A stretch of 64,000 nucleotides of DNA, taken from assembly GCA_028684915.1 (NCBI GenBank), contig JAQUEZ010000007.1, positions 17,343 to 81,342 on the forward strand, given 5' to 3'. Shown here one piece after another: positions 42,432-52,255 of the stretch. Position 1 is the stretch's first letter. Every line of letters starts with the position of its first letter. This stretch comes from Desulfobulbus sp. (GTDB lineage: Bacteria > Desulfobacterota > Desulfobulbia > Desulfobulbales > Desulfobulbaceae). Made by a program: the position numbers and the translations under genes. The notes under the pieces were generated by a model, which saw only the letters and a program-made list of their open reading frames with translations, was not told the origin of the DNA and did no database searches.

Positions 42432-43403
42432 ATGGAAATATACACCGACCTTACAGAGATTCGGCGTCCCTTCACCCGGGCGCACGTCACCATCGGCAAT
42501 TTCGACGGCGTCCATTTGGGGCACCAGCGGCTGTTTGACCAAGTGGTGGCCAGGGCCCGGCAGGACAAGGGCGTCAGCGTCGCCGTGACCTTTGATCCGC
42601 ACCCGCTCAAGGTCTTGAGCCCCCAGGGCATCCGGCTGATTTCCACCACGCCGCAGAAGATCGAGCTGATCGAACGGGCCGGGATCGAAGTGCTGGTGAT
42701 CATTCCTTTTAGCCGCGAAGTGGCGGTGACCACGGCGGTTGATTTTGTCGACGAGGTGTTGCTCAAGCGCGTCGGCATGGTCGATTTGGTGGTTGGCTAT
42801 GATTACGCCATGGGCAAGGGACGGCAGGGCGACACCGCCTTTCTCGAGCGTCAGGGCGAGGAAAAAGGGTTTTCGGTGATGGTCATGCCCGCCCATTACG
42901 AGCAGGGCATGCTGGTGTCCAGCACCCGCATCAGGGAGCTGGTGGCCGCCGGCAAGATGCGCGACGTGCGCCGCCTGCTTGGCCGCTACTATCAGATACG
43001 CGGCGACGTGCAGTGGGGGCGGCAACGCGGCGGCAAGCTGCTTGGCTTTCCCACCGCCAACCTCAACCTCTCCGAAGAAGATCTCTGTCCTAAACGGGGG
43101 GTGTACGTCACCCAGGTCATCTATGACGGCCGGCAGTACGGCGGGGTGTCCAACATCGGCTACAACCCGACCTTCGGCGGCGCCAGCCTGGTGGCGGAGA
43201 CGCATATCTTTGAGTTTAACGCCGACATCTACGGCCGACCGCTGAAGATCAATCTGCTGCGGCATTTGCGCGGCGAGATCACCTTCAACGGCCCGGAAGC
43301 GCTGGCCCGGCAGATTCGCAAGGACATCGAAGTCGCGCAGAAGGTTCTGGCCAAAGAACGGCAGAAAAAGCTGATCGCCTATCATCGGTCCGGCGACGCC
43401 TGA
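42432..43403 (+). CDS. ribF: Bifunctional riboflavin kinase / FAD synthetase
   Basis: 323 aa from ATG 42432. The N-terminal nucleotidyltransferase has VTIGNFDGVHLGHQRL (about 20-35), the GxHxGH adenylyl-transfer motif, and VVGYDYAMGKGR, then SSTRIRELV. The C-terminal kinase domain (about 190-310) has GKLLGFPTANLNL and GVYVTQV with GVSNIGYNPTFGG. It makes FMN and FAD from riboflavin. It is a fitting neighbour here: the riboflavin genes follow at 45930, and the window encodes several abundant flavoenzymes (AprA, QmoA, QmoB). Confidence 0.96.
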   Translation: MEIYTDLTEIRRPFTRAHVTIGNFDGVHLGHQRLFDQVVARARQDKGVSVAVTFDPHPLKVLSPQGIRLISTTPQKIELIERAGIEVLVIIPFSREVAVTTAVDFVDEVLLKRVGMVDLVVGYDYAMGKGRQGDTAFLERQGEEKGFSVMVMPAHYEQGMLVSSTRIRELVAAGKMRDVRRLLGRYYQIRGDVQWGRQRGGKLLGFPTANLNLSEEDLCPKRGVYVTQVIYDGRQYGGVSNIGYNPTFGGASLVAETHIFEFNADIYGRPLKINLLRHLRGEITFNGPEALARQIRKDIEVAQKVLAKERQKKLIAYHRSGDA

Positions 43404-43440
43404 ACTGCTTGCCGCACAAATTTTTCCCGAACGCGGCGGC

Positions 43441-43468
43441 TTGCGTCCGAAACGTTTGTGGCTATACT
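43441..43468 (+). promoter_or_regulatory. Candidate promoter of the TPR-rib operon
   Basis: TTGCGT (43441-43446) and TATACT (43463-43468) are separated by 16 bases, about 75 bases before the ATG at 43545. Confidence 0.5.
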
Positions 43469-43544
43469 ATAGAAACTTTTTTTCATGGGTTTGCCGGAAC
43501 ACGCCGGCAAAGGCTTGTCACTTAAGAATATAAGAAGGTTTTTT

Positions 43545-44177
43545 ATGACGGAAGCACAGAAGCCGGCCGATATCTCGGCTGTGATCAGCGAGCTTGAAAA
43601 GGTGGTGCAGGATAAACCGAACAACGTCATGGCCCGGCACCATCTTGGCCTTGTGTATCGGCAGGTGGGACGGGTCGACGAAGCCATCGTTCAGCTGGAA
43701 AAAGCCATCGAACTGGACAACCAGTCCATGGAGAGCATGATCAATCTCGGCGCCATCTTTTTTGATCGCGGCGACACCGAGCGCGCCATGGAGTTGAACG
43801 AGCGAGCGTTGAGCATCTCGCCGGACATGGCCGAGGCCCACGTCAACATCGGGTTGATTCGCCAGCACCGCAACGAGGTCGATCAGGCGGTCGAGTGCTA
43901 TTCCAAGGCCCTGCAGATTGATCCCAAGCTGATCACCGCCTGGATCAACCTGACCTCGGCCTACACCATGCTCGAAGAGGACGTCAAAGCCGTGGACGCC
44001 GCCCGTCAGGCCGTCACCCTGGAGCCGGATTCGCCCATGGCGCGCAACAATTTGGCTGTGGCGCTCTATTTCAAGGGCGACTATGCCGAGTCCCAGCGCA
44101 ACATGGAAAAGGCCAGCGAGCTGGGGTACAGCGTTGATTCCCGGTTTGTCGACGCCCTCAAGGCGAAGCTGGCGTAA
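43545..44177 (+). CDS. Tetratricopeptide repeat protein
   Basis: 210 aa from ATG 43545, with AGAAGG upstream. At least five TPR units are visible between about 20 and 200, for example MARHHLGLVYRQVGRVDEAIVQLEKAIEL and AEAHVNIGLIRQHRNEVDQAVE (each read over the 34-residue unit). There is no signal peptide, so it is cytoplasmic. It is followed six bases later by a gene typical of sulfate reducers, and the three genes 43545-45929 form one operon with riboflavin biosynthesis. Partner unknown. Confidence 0.88.
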   Translation: MTEAQKPADISAVISELEKVVQDKPNNVMARHHLGLVYRQVGRVDEAIVQLEKAIELDNQSMESMINLGAIFFDRGDTERAMELNERALSISPDMAEAHVNIGLIRQHRNEVDQAVECYSKALQIDPKLITAWINLTSAYTMLEEDVKAVDAARQAVTLEPDSPMARNNLAVALYFKGDYAESQRNMEKASELGYSVDSRFVDALKAKLA

Positions 44178-44182
44178 GCTCC

Positions 44183-45334
44183 ATGGGCAGTAAGGCGGAG
44201 GCGATTCTCAAACCCTGGTGTCCGTTCTGCGGCATGGACGTCGGCAAGCCGACCGAAGGCCAGCAACGCAAGTTGCGGGAGTTCCCCCTGGGCGCGTGCG
44301 AATGCGGCGCGGTGTATGTGGCCGAGGCCACAGGGCACAACATCGGCGCGGCCATGGTCGAGTGTTTGGTCAGCGCCTGCAATGATCAGTGGGACCTGGC
44401 CTGGGAGCTGATTCCAGAGGACGATTACTTGACCGGCACGCTGGAAAATTACGACGAGGTCACCCATCAGATCGTGCCCAAGCGCAACCTCGACGGTCGC
44501 GCCGTGCGCGGGGTGCTCTATTTCGTTCGCCTGCACCGGGAAATGGCCGAACTGGTCAAGCGCTACGAACAGAAACTGGTCGTTGGAGACGCTGAACAGG
44601 GCGGTCCCGCAGGCGTGGCCCCGGAGGTTTTGCCGGCCATCGAACCCGCCCGTGATCCGAAACGGAAAAAACGGCGGGCCGACAAACAGGTGGTCAAGGA
44701 ACTGGCCCAGCGGCTTGACATCGACGCCTTGGTGGATCTGTACTTTGACGACCGCAAGGTGCTGCGCTATCTGCAGCGGCTGCTCTATGAACCCGAGCAG
44801 GGCGCGCGCTATCGGATCGCCTGGGTGCTGGGACAGGTCTGCGGTCGGGTGGCCACCCGCGAACCCGGACCAGTGGCCGACGTGTTGCATCGATTATTTG
44901 AAGCCTGCTCCGACTCGGCCGCCAGTTCCTGGGGCATGGTCGAGACCATTGGCTCGATCATCGCCGCTCGGCCCGACATCTACGGCGCCTTTACCCGGCA
45001 TCTGTTCAATTTCATGGGCGATCCCGGCACCCGCGAGGCCGTGCTCTGGGGGTTGGGGGAAATCGCCGCGACCCGGCCGGAGTTGATTCGCAAAACCCCG
45101 TTTTATTCCCTGTTCCCGGTGCTCAACCACAGCGACCCGGTGCTGCGCGGTTTGACCCTGCGGCTGCTCGGCCGGATTGCGGCCAAGGAAGCCGGGTTGC
45201 AGATCATGGGATTGCAGCGCGACGACACCCCCGTCACCATTTACGAACAGGGTGCCCCCGTGACCATCACCGTGGCCGAACTTTCCGCGCAGGCCACCCG
45301 CAACATTCATAAGGAAACAGTCAATGGCGAGTGA
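44183..45334 (+). CDS. DVU0298-like protein with zinc finger and HEAT-like repeats
   Basis: 383 aa. The N-terminal region has WCPFCG (about 12-17) and ACECG (about 39-43), a four-cysteine zinc site. Residues about 195-345 contain alpha-helical repeats (YRIAWVLGQVCGRVATREPGPV, EAVLWGLGEIAATRPELI in part), as in HEAT proteins. The plan resembles the family named after Desulfovibrio vulgaris DVU0298, which I associate with sulfate reducers; no function is established. Its end overlaps the next gene by 11 bases. Confidence 0.75.
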   Translation: MGSKAEAILKPWCPFCGMDVGKPTEGQQRKLREFPLGACECGAVYVAEATGHNIGAAMVECLVSACNDQWDLAWELIPEDDYLTGTLENYDEVTHQIVPKRNLDGRAVRGVLYFVRLHREMAELVKRYEQKLVVGDAEQGGPAGVAPEVLPAIEPARDPKRKKRRADKQVVKELAQRLDIDALVDLYFDDRKVLRYLQRLLYEPEQGARYRIAWVLGQVCGRVATREPGPVADVLHRLFEACSDSAASSWGMVETIGSIIAARPDIYGAFTRHLFNFMGDPGTREAVLWGLGEIAATRPELIRKTPFYSLFPVLNHSDPVLRGLTLRLLGRIAAKEAGLQIMGLQRDDTPVTIYEQGAPVTITVAELSAQATRNIHKETVNGE

Positions 45335-45929
45335 AACCTTTCAACCTTTGAATTCTCTGGGACCAATGTCCCAGGAAAGCAAGGCCGAACAATCCGACAA
45401 TCCGGCCAAGAACGATTATATCGAGGGCCGCAAATTCTACAGCAACGGCGAATACGCCCAGGCGGCCATCGCTTTACACAACGCTCTCAGAGGGTTTGAG
45501 GAGCAGGGCGACGAGCAGGGAATCGCCAACGCCTCGGATCGGTTGGGCGACGCCTGTCTGGCCCGCGACGAATACGCCATGGCCATCGCCAACTATCAGC
45601 GGGCCTACGCGGTCTGCGAAAAAGAGGACGACAGCTTTTCCCAGTTGGCCCTGAATAAAAAAATGGCGGCCGCCTACCGCAAACTCGGGGACCACGAAAA
45701 GGCCCTCGAATTGCTCTACGACATGCTGGAGCATTACCGCTTGACCCAAAATCCCAAGGGCGCGGTCGAGATTTTAATTGTCGTGGCCGAGGTCTACAAC
45801 GAGCAGGGCGACAAGAGCAGGGCGGCCGACGCCTACCGCTCGGTGTCGAGCATTCACAGCCGGTTCAAGCATTCCCGCTTGGCCGAGGAGTTCGCTCAGT
45901 TGGCCAACGCGCTCGAGCAGGGCGAGTAA
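45324..45929 (+). CDS. Tetratricopeptide repeat protein
   Basis: 201 aa. TPR-like helices cover about 30-195: YIEGRKFYSNGEYAQAAIALH, ANASDRLGDACLARDEYAMA, KMAAAYRKLGDHEKALELL and VAEVYNEQGDKSRAADAY. The N-terminal 25 residues are polar and probably disordered. The start codon lies inside the end of the upstream gene, and the stop is directly followed by the ribE ATG, so all are co-translated. Confidence 0.85.
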   Translation: MASETFQPLNSLGPMSQESKAEQSDNPAKNDYIEGRKFYSNGEYAQAAIALHNALRGFEEQGDEQGIANASDRLGDACLARDEYAMAIANYQRAYAVCEKEDDSFSQLALNKKMAAAYRKLGDHEKALELLYDMLEHYRLTQNPKGAVEILIVVAEVYNEQGDKSRAADAYRSVSSIHSRFKHSRLAEEFAQLANALEQGE

Positions 45930-46583
45930 ATGTTCACCGGGATCATCCAAGGGCTAGGCACGCTGGTTGAAAAGCGGCCTGCCGGCGGAGGCGTGATCTT
46001 CGGTCTGGACGCGGATTTTGCCCTGACCGATCCCCAAGAGGGCGAATCGATCGCGGTGAACGGCGCCTGCTTGACGGCGCGCAACATCAAGGGTTCCAGG
46101 TTTTACGTCGACGTGTCGCCGGAAAGTCTGACCCGAACCGGGCTGGGCCAACTGCAGACCGGTCACCGGGTCAATCTGGAGCGGGCGCTGCGTCTGAGCG
46201 ACCGTTTGGGCGGCCATCTGGTCAGCGGTCACGTCGACGCCCAGGGCCGGGTGGAACAGCGGCGCGCAGCCGGCGATTTCACCCTGTTCACCTTTTCCCT
46301 GGACCTGGCGCTGACCAAGTATGTGGTGGAAAAAGGCTCGATCACCATCAACGGGGTCAGTTTGACGGTGAACGCCTGCGAGCGCGGTCGTTTTTCCGTG
46401 TCCATCATTCCCCACACCTTGTCCGTCACCACCTTGGGCGGCCTGAAGGAGGGCGACCGGGTGAACATTGAAGTCGATATGATCGGCAAATATGTGGAGA
46501 AGCTGCTGGCGGTACAATCGGCCGGCACTGCTGCGGAAAACCGGATCAATCCGGCCTTTCTCGCCCAGCACGGATTTCTGTAA
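45930..46583 (+). CDS. ribE: Riboflavin synthase, alpha chain
   Basis: 217 aa. It opens with [12 protein letters not shown] and shows the two lumazine-binding halves: half one with [13 protein letters not shown] and [13 protein letters not shown], half two with [17 protein letters not shown] and [12 protein letters not shown]. It dismutates two dimethylribityllumazine molecules to riboflavin. The ATG follows the previous stop with no gap (TAAATG). The substrate comes from RibH, encoded two genes downstream. Confidence 0.96.
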   Translation: MFTGIIQGLGTLVEKRPAGGGVIFGLDADFALTDPQEGESIAVNGACLTARNIKGSRFYVDVSPESLTRTGLGQLQTGHRVNLERALRLSDRLGGHLVSGHVDAQGRVEQRRAAGDFTLFTFSLDLALTKYVVEKGSITINGVSLTVNACERGRFSVSIIPHTLSVTTLGGLKEGDRVNIEVDMIGKYVEKLLAVQSAGTAAENRINPAFLAQHGFL

Positions 46584-46679
46584 GATTGGTTGAGGATCGC
46601 TCTCCCGGCACACGCGCCTGGAGGGGTTGAGCAAGAGGGAAGACCGCGGCAAAGCGGCCTTTTCGCAACGAGGCATGAT

Positions 46680-47924
46680 ATGGCAGTCAGTTCGATAGAA
46701 GAGGTAGTGCAGGACATCAAAGCCGGAAAGATGGTTATTCTGGTGGACGACGAGGATCGTGAAAACGAGGGCGACCTCTGCATGGCGGCGGAGATGGTGA
46801 CTCCGGAGGCCATCAATTTCATGGCCACCCACGGCCGCGGTCTGATTTGCCTGGCCATGAGCCCGGACATCATTGATCAGTTGGGCTTGCCGATGATGGT
46901 GTCCAACAATCAGTCGCCGTACGGCACCGGGTTCACCATCAGCATTGAAGCCCGGACCGGCGTCAGCACCGGCATCTCGGCGGCGGATCGCGCCCGGACC
47001 ATCGAGGCGGCCGTGGACCCCTCGGCCACGCCCCGCGACATCATCAGCCCCGGCCACATCTTTCCCCTGCGCGCCCGAGGCGGCGGCGTTCTGGTGCGCA
47101 CCGGTCAGACCGAAGGTTCGGTTGATTTGGCTCGCATCGCAGGTCTGCGCACCGCCGGCATCATCTGCGAAATTATGAAGGACGACGGCACCATGGCGCG
47201 CATGCCCGATCTGGAGGTCTTTGCCCAGCAGCATGGCCTGAAGATCGCCACCATCGCCGATCTGGTCGCCTATCGCCTGCGCAAGGACGTGCTGGTGCGC
47301 CGCGCCGCAGAGGCCCGGCTGCCCACCTTCCACGCCGGCGAGTTCCGTTTGATCGCCTATCAAAACGATGTTGACGGTCAGGAGCATGTGGCCCTGGTCA
47401 AAGGCGAGATTAATCCCGAGGAGCCGGTGATGGTGCGCGTCCATTCCGAATGCCTGACCGGCGACGTCTTTGGCTCCGCCCGTTGCGACTGCGGCTCGCA
47501 GCTGCACGCAGCGATGCGCATGGTTGAGCAGGAGGGCCGGGGCGTGGTGCTGTATATGCGCCAGGAGGGTCGCGGCATCGGCCTGATCAACAAGCTCAAG
47601 GCCTACAAATTGCAGGACAACGACGGCCTGGACACGGTCGAGGCCAACATTCGTCTCGGGTTCAAACCGGATCTGCGCGATTACGGCATTGGCGCCCAGA
47701 TCCTCCGCGATTTAGGCGTGCGCAAAATGCGCCTTTTGACCAATAATCCCAAAAAGATTATCGGTCTGGAGGGCTACGGGCTCGAAGTGGCGGATCGCCT
47801 GCCCATCGAGATTCCCGGCGACGAGGAAAACAAGGACTATCTGCGAACCAAACGCGATAAAATGGGACATATCCTTGAATTGTACGGCGATCAGCCGATG
47901 GGATGCATCACCAGGGATCCGTGA
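46680..47924 (+). CDS. ribBA: DHBP synthase / GTP cyclohydrolase II
   Basis: 414 aa from ATG 46680, with GAGG upstream. The RibB domain (1-200) has [16 protein letters not shown] and [12 protein letters not shown], and [12 protein letters not shown]. The RibA domain (about 205-410) has [21 protein letters not shown], with the three zinc cysteines, and [17 protein letters not shown]. The fused enzyme makes both precursors of lumazine, from ribulose 5-phosphate and from GTP. Confidence 0.97.
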   Translation: MAVSSIEEVVQDIKAGKMVILVDDEDRENEGDLCMAAEMVTPEAINFMATHGRGLICLAMSPDIIDQLGLPMMVSNNQSPYGTGFTISIEARTGVSTGISAADRARTIEAAVDPSATPRDIISPGHIFPLRARGGGVLVRTGQTEGSVDLARIAGLRTAGIICEIMKDDGTMARMPDLEVFAQQHGLKIATIADLVAYRLRKDVLVRRAAEARLPTFHAGEFRLIAYQNDVDGQEHVALVKGEINPEEPVMVRVHSECLTGDVFGSARCDCGSQLHAAMRMVEQEGRGVVLYMRQEGRGIGLINKLKAYKLQDNDGLDTVEANIRLGFKPDLRDYGIGAQILRDLGVRKMRLLTNNPKKIIGLEGYGLEVADRLPIEIPGDEENKDYLRTKRDKMGHILELYGDQPMGCITRDP

Positions 47925-47947
47925 TATTTTAACTACAGGAATAGAGC

Positions 47948-48415
47948 ATGGCACAGTATCTTGAAGGGCATTTGCAGGGCGCGGGACGGAAAATCGGCAT
48001 TGTCGTGGCCCGGTTTAATTCGTTTATCTCTGAAAAATTGCTGGAAGGGGCGATCGACGCCTTGGTGCGTTCCGGGGTCAACACCGACGACATCGTGGTT
48101 GCCCGGGTGCCCGGAGCCTTTGAAATCCCTCTGGCGGCCCAGAAAATGGCGAAGTCGGGCAAGTATGAGGCGGTTATCTGTCTCGGCGCGGTGATTCGCG
48201 GCGCAACGCCCCATTTTGATTACGTGGCCGGCGAAGTGGCCAAGGGCACGGCTCAGGTGATGCTCGACGCCTCCATTCCGGTGCTGTTCGGCGTCTTGAC
48301 CACCGAAACCATCGAGCAGGCCATTGAGCGCGCCGGAACCAAGGCCGGCAACAAGGGTTCGGACGTGGCGGTTGCCGCGCTTGAAATGATCAATCTGCTG
48401 GAAGCGATCGGCTGA
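47948..48415 (+). CDS. ribH: 6,7-dimethyl-8-ribityllumazine synthase
   Basis: 155 aa. Landmarks are [12 protein letters not shown], the substrate loop [32 protein letters not shown] and [10 protein letters not shown]. It condenses the products of RibB and the GTP branch. Overall length is that of the 60-subunit capsid type. The gene lies 23 bases after ribBA. Confidence 0.97.
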   Translation: MAQYLEGHLQGAGRKIGIVVARFNSFISEKLLEGAIDALVRSGVNTDDIVVARVPGAFEIPLAAQKMAKSGKYEAVICLGAVIRGATPHFDYVAGEVAKGTAQVMLDASIPVLFGVLTTETIEQAIERAGTKAGNKGSDVAVAALEMINLLEAIG

Positions 48416-48477
48416 TCGCCTGTGCGCGCCTGCTTGCGGCGCTCTTTCTTCACCTTTACCGATAGTTATAGAATTTC

Positions 48478-48900
48478 ATGGGATTACGTCGCAAATCGCG
48501 GGAGTTGGCCTTGCAGTTTTTATTCAGCCACGATTTTCAGGAGCGCTCCGGCGCTCCTGAAGAGGTGGGCAGAGATTTTGACGTCTTTTGTCAGGCCTTT
48601 GACGTCAGTGAACAATCCTTGCCCTACGGTCGTGAACTGATCCAGGGCATCTGCCGAGACTGCGACGCAATCGATGCCCTCCTGGCGGAACATTCGCACA
48701 ATTGGCGGGTGGAGCGCATGTCCCATGTGGATCGGAACATTCTGCGCATTGCCGTGTATGAAATGCGCGACTGCGACCAGGCGCCCGCTCAGGTGGCCAT
48801 CAACGAGGCCCTGGAGATTGCCAAGCGCTATTCCATCGGCGAATCTGTAGCGTTTATCAACGGCATTCTTGACGCCGTGCAGGCCTCGTTGCCGCGATAA
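48478..48900 (+). CDS. nusB: Transcription antitermination factor NusB
   Basis: 140 aa. All-helical, opening with GLRRKSRELALQFLFSHDF, then HSHNWRVERMSHVDRNILRIAVYEM and ALEIAKRYSIGESVAFINGILDAV. NusB with NusE binds boxA in rRNA leaders. Linkage ribH-nusB is common in bacteria. The ATG has no strong ribosome site. Confidence 0.95.
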   Translation: MGLRRKSRELALQFLFSHDFQERSGAPEEVGRDFDVFCQAFDVSEQSLPYGRELIQGICRDCDAIDALLAEHSHNWRVERMSHVDRNILRIAVYEMRDCDQAPAQVAINEALEIAKRYSIGESVAFINGILDAVQASLPR

Positions 48901-49188
48901 ATCCCGCCTGTCGCCGGGAGGACGTTTGTCTTTCCTTCAGACTTCGCCACCCTGGTTCCACTCTTTCGCTCTGCCGCCGCGTTGTTGATTGCCGCCGGGC
49001 AGTCTTCCCCCCATCAGGTCGAGGAGAGTGATTGGTATTTTTTCGGGATACACTCCTTCCCGCCATTGCCCCTCTCGCCCGTGCGTATTTCAGGGCGCCT
49101 AAGCGGCCGCCGCAACGGCGCCGAGGACGCGCTTGTCTTTGAAGCTTGCACGGCGTGACCATGTCGGGCCTTATTTGAGCACCTTGGT

Positions 49189-51360
49189 ATGTCCACATCC
49201 GTCTCGCGACCGCAGCCCAGAAGCCGGCAAGAGGTTGTTTCCCTCATCCTCCTGTTTTTTGTACTCTTTCTTTTGCTGGCCCTTGGCAGCTACCTTCTGC
49301 CGTTGCTTGGCCCGGAGCCTGCCCTCCAGCAACCGGCCGCCAATTGGTGCGGCGCCATTGGTTTTTATTTTGCTCACTACCTGTTCTCGATTTTCGGCCT
49401 GATTGCCGTTTTTCCCGTGGGCATCCTTGGCTACGCCATGGCCACGGTGTGGCTTTCGCGGCCTGCAACCAATCGCCTACCCGCCATAGTCGCAGGCGTC
49501 TCCGGCGCCATGATCAGCTCTTCAGGGCTGTTCGGCGCCTTTGAGCAGATGCTGTTGCCGGCGGCCTTTGTGGCTCCCGGCGGCTATTTGGGCTCTCTGG
49601 TCTGGACCCTGCTGCGCGGCGCTATCGGCGGTGTTGGTTCGGTGCTGGTGTTGCTGTTGCTGCTGATTTTTTCCCTGATGGCCTCGGTTCGCTTTTCTCC
49701 TTTGGCCCTGGTGCGGCGCAGGTCAGCGGAAGTTGGCGTCGCCCAACCGCTTGGAAAGCCATTGGAATCAGAGGGTGCAAGCGCGGAACGGCGTGTAAAA
49801 GCCCCTGCCGCCCCGAAAACGGCGGCGAAAAAATCCCGGCCTGCGCCGGAAACCTTTGCCCCCCCAGCGGTGCATGAGCCGTTGAAAAACGCGCCAAAAC
49901 AAAAGCAGGAGGCTTTGGCCGAGGATCGCGGGTCTAAAACGCCGCGATTGAGCGATTTCCAACTGCCGCCGCTGACCTTGCTCGATCAGAACGACGTGGG
50001 AGATATTGAGCTGAGCCGCGACCACTACTATGAGGTGAGCGCCACCTTGCTGGCCAAACTTCAGGATTTTGGGGTGCAGGGAACAGTGGCGGGCATTTCG
50101 CCGGGGCCGGTGGTCACCACCTACGAATTTGCTCCGGCTCCGGGGGTCAAGATCAACAAGATCGTCACCTTGGCGGACGACTTGGCGATGGTGCTCAAGG
50201 TGGATCGGGTGCGGATTGTCGGCTCCATTCCCGGCAAGGCGGCCATCGGCATTGAGATTCCCAATCCGATCCGTAAGACCGTATTCTTGCGCGATATCCT
50301 TTTGACCGACGAGTACCAGGACGCCGCTTCCATGCTCACCTTGGCGCTTGGCTTTGACGTCATCGGCCGGCCGGTGGTGGCCAATCTGGCGCGAATGCCC
50401 CACCTGCTGATCGCCGGCGCGACCGGGGCGGGCAAATCGGTGGCGATCAACGCCTTTATCGCCTCCATCCTGTTCAAGGCCACGCCTGATGACGTGCGCT
50501 TGCTGATGATCGATCCCAAGCGGATCGAATTGTCGATGTACGACGACATACCTCATCTGCTCCACCCGGTGGTGGTCGAGGCGAAAATGGCGTCGCGGGC
50601 GCTGTTGTGGGCCGTGCGCGAAATGGAACGCCGCTATCGTCTGCTTGAAGAGCGACGGGTGAAATCTTTTGCCTCCTACAACAACGTTGCTGAGGAAAAG
50701 CTGCCCTATATTGTTATTATTGTCGATGAACTCGCCGATTTGATGATGGTCGCCTCAAAAGATGTGGAAACGTCCATCGCTCGCTTGGCGCAGATGGCGC
50801 GCGCCGCCGGGATGCACATTATTCTGGCGACGCAGCGCCCTTCAGTGGATGTGCTCACCGGGTTGATCAAGGCCAATTTTCCCACGCGAATATCGTTTAA
50901 GGTTTCGTCCAAGGTCGATTCGCGCACCATCCTTGACGGTTCCGGCGCCGAGCACCTCCTGGGCATGGGCGACATGCTTTTTCTGCCGCCCGGCGCCGCT
51001 AAATTGCAGCGCATCCACGGCGCCTTTATTTCCGAGCACGAAACCGAGCGACTTGTCGAGTGTCTGAAGCTGCAGGGGAGCGCCGAATACGACGAATCGG
51101 TGCTGCAGGTGGTTGAAGAAGAGGCGGACGGCGGGGCTGCCAGTGATGAGGAATATGATGAGAAGTATGACGAAGCCGTCGCCGTGGTGACGGAAACAGG
51201 GCAGGCCTCGATCTCCATGGTGCAGCGTCGGCTGCGCGTCGGCTACAATCGCGCCGCGAGAATGATCGAAATCATGGAGAAGGAAGGCATCGTCGGTCCC
51301 GCTGACGGCTCGCGGCCGCGTGAGGTTTTTGCCCGGTCAAGCTATAGCGAGGATGATTGA
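49189..51360 (+). CDS. ftsK: DNA translocase FtsK
   Basis: 723 aa. Four membrane segments lie between about 20 and 185. A Pro/Ala-rich linker (about 200-265) follows, then the motor: Walker A GATGAGKS (about 408-415) and Walker B IVIIVDELADLMM (about 505-517). The C-terminal gamma winged helix (about 660-723: QASISMVQRRLRVGYNRAARMI) reads KOPS polarity. It moves chromosome termini through the closing septum and activates XerCD at dif. The linker is short compared with E. coli FtsK. The 288 bases upstream carry no supported gene. Confidence 0.97.
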   Translation: MSTSVSRPQPRSRQEVVSLILLFFVLFLLLALGSYLLPLLGPEPALQQPAANWCGAIGFYFAHYLFSIFGLIAVFPVGILGYAMATVWLSRPATNRLPAIVAGVSGAMISSSGLFGAFEQMLLPAAFVAPGGYLGSLVWTLLRGAIGGVGSVLVLLLLLIFSLMASVRFSPLALVRRRSAEVGVAQPLGKPLESEGASAERRVKAPAAPKTAAKKSRPAPETFAPPAVHEPLKNAPKQKQEALAEDRGSKTPRLSDFQLPPLTLLDQNDVGDIELSRDHYYEVSATLLAKLQDFGVQGTVAGISPGPVVTTYEFAPAPGVKINKIVTLADDLAMVLKVDRVRIVGSIPGKAAIGIEIPNPIRKTVFLRDILLTDEYQDAASMLTLALGFDVIGRPVVANLARMPHLLIAGATGAGKSVAINAFIASILFKATPDDVRLLMIDPKRIELSMYDDIPHLLHPVVVEAKMASRALLWAVREMERRYRLLEERRVKSFASYNNVAEEKLPYIVIIVDELADLMMVASKDVETSIARLAQMARAAGMHIILATQRPSVDVLTGLIKANFPTRISFKVSSKVDSRTILDGSGAEHLLGMGDMLFLPPGAAKLQRIHGAFISEHETERLVECLKLQGSAEYDESVLQVVEEEADGGAASDEEYDEKYDEAVAVVTETGQASISMVQRRLRVGYNRAARMIEIMEKEGIVGPADGSRPREVFARSSYSEDD

Positions 51361-51763
51361 ACGGCGTGCGATGGGAGGCGGGCAAGGCGCTGTTTGGTGC
51401 GCTGGCGCCGAGTTCAGCGTGCGGGAAAGAGATGCCAGACGGCGTGTTTATCAGTATGTATCCATAATTCTGATGCTTTGGTTAAATTTTGCTGTTCAGC
51501 CTTGTTTTGACGATTTTTCTTGACATAGGTGGGGCAACAAATTAAAAGACTCACACAACCAGAATGAGTGGCTGTTCATTTTTTGAAAAATAATAAAATG
51601 TCTGAAAAGACGTGTTAAATGAGCAAGTTCTGAAAAATGGTTGCGGTGGAAAACGGATGGCTGCATGACGTGAGTATTTGTTTTTCTTGAAGCAAGAAGC
51701 TAGAGGTTATTGGCTGTCCAGTTCGGGCGCCATAAAGGAAAATCCAAGTGAGGAGGTAGTTTA
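51361..51763. other. Region upstream of aprB
   Basis: The 403 bases between ftsK and aprB have no supported gene. The right half is AT-rich and holds a promoter candidate (51520-51548). This leaves a long transcribed leader of about 205 bases. No clear transcription factor site was recognised. A GAGGAGGT ribosome site precedes aprB. Confidence 0.6.
51520..51548 (+). promoter_or_regulatory. Candidate promoter of aprBA
   Basis: TTGACA (51520-51525) is followed after 17 bases by TAAAAG (51543-51548); TTAAAA one base earlier is an alternative. The -10 element is poor. Confidence 0.4.
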
Positions 51764-52189
51764 ATGCCAAGTTACGTAGATCCTTCAAAATGTGATGGTT
51801 GCAAGGGTGGCGATAAAACCGCTTGCATGTACATCTGCCCCAACGATCTGATGGTTCTCAATGTTGAGGCCATGAGAGCGTACAATCAGGAGCCGGATGC
51901 ATGCTGGGAGTGCTATTCCTGTGTTAAGATCTGCCCTCAGGGCGCAATCTTTGTTCGTGGCTATGACGACTTCGTACCCATGGGCGGTCAGGTTCACCCG
52001 ATGCGTTCTTCCGATTCCATCATGTGGACCGTTAAGTTCCGCAACGGCAACGTAAAACGTTTCAAATTCCCGATTCGGACCACCGCTGAAGGCGCTGCCA
52101 ACGAGTACGCCGGTCAGAAGGGTGCAAACCTTGATGACGAGTGTTTGTTGCTTGAGGGCAATCTGCCGACCCCCACTAAGCTGGCCTAA
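51764..52189 (+). CDS. aprB: Adenylylsulfate reductase, beta subunit
   Basis: 141 aa. Two 4Fe-4S clusters are predicted: Cys10, 13, 21 and 25 (CDGCKGGDKTACMYICP) and Cys47, 50, 53 and 57 (CWECYSCVKICP). The C-terminal part (about 75-141) wraps around AprA and ends in NLPTPTKLA. It takes electrons from the Qmo complex and passes them to the FAD of AprA. Cytoplasmic. It is at the short end of the AprB size range. Confidence 0.97.
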   Translation: MPSYVDPSKCDGCKGGDKTACMYICPNDLMVLNVEAMRAYNQEPDACWECYSCVKICPQGAIFVRGYDDFVPMGGQVHPMRSSDSIMWTVKFRNGNVKRFKFPIRTTAEGAANEYAGQKGANLDDECLLLEGNLPTPTKLA

Positions 52190-52255
52190 GCGTCAACGGG
52201 AAACAAGGGTTCACTCAAAATTCTATTCTGAAAATACTACTGAGGAGATAGAAAT

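Noticed and set aside
42125..42538. Frame crossing the start of ribF
   Set aside because: It overlaps the conserved RibF N-terminus in another frame and has no ribosome site or domain.
45954..47507. 517-codon frame opposite ribE and ribBA
   Set aside because: It spans two well-supported genes and their gap and has no family signature.
48901..49188. Frames on the minus strand between nusB and ftsK
   Set aside because: Arg-rich translations without motifs in a GC-rich gap; no ribosome site.
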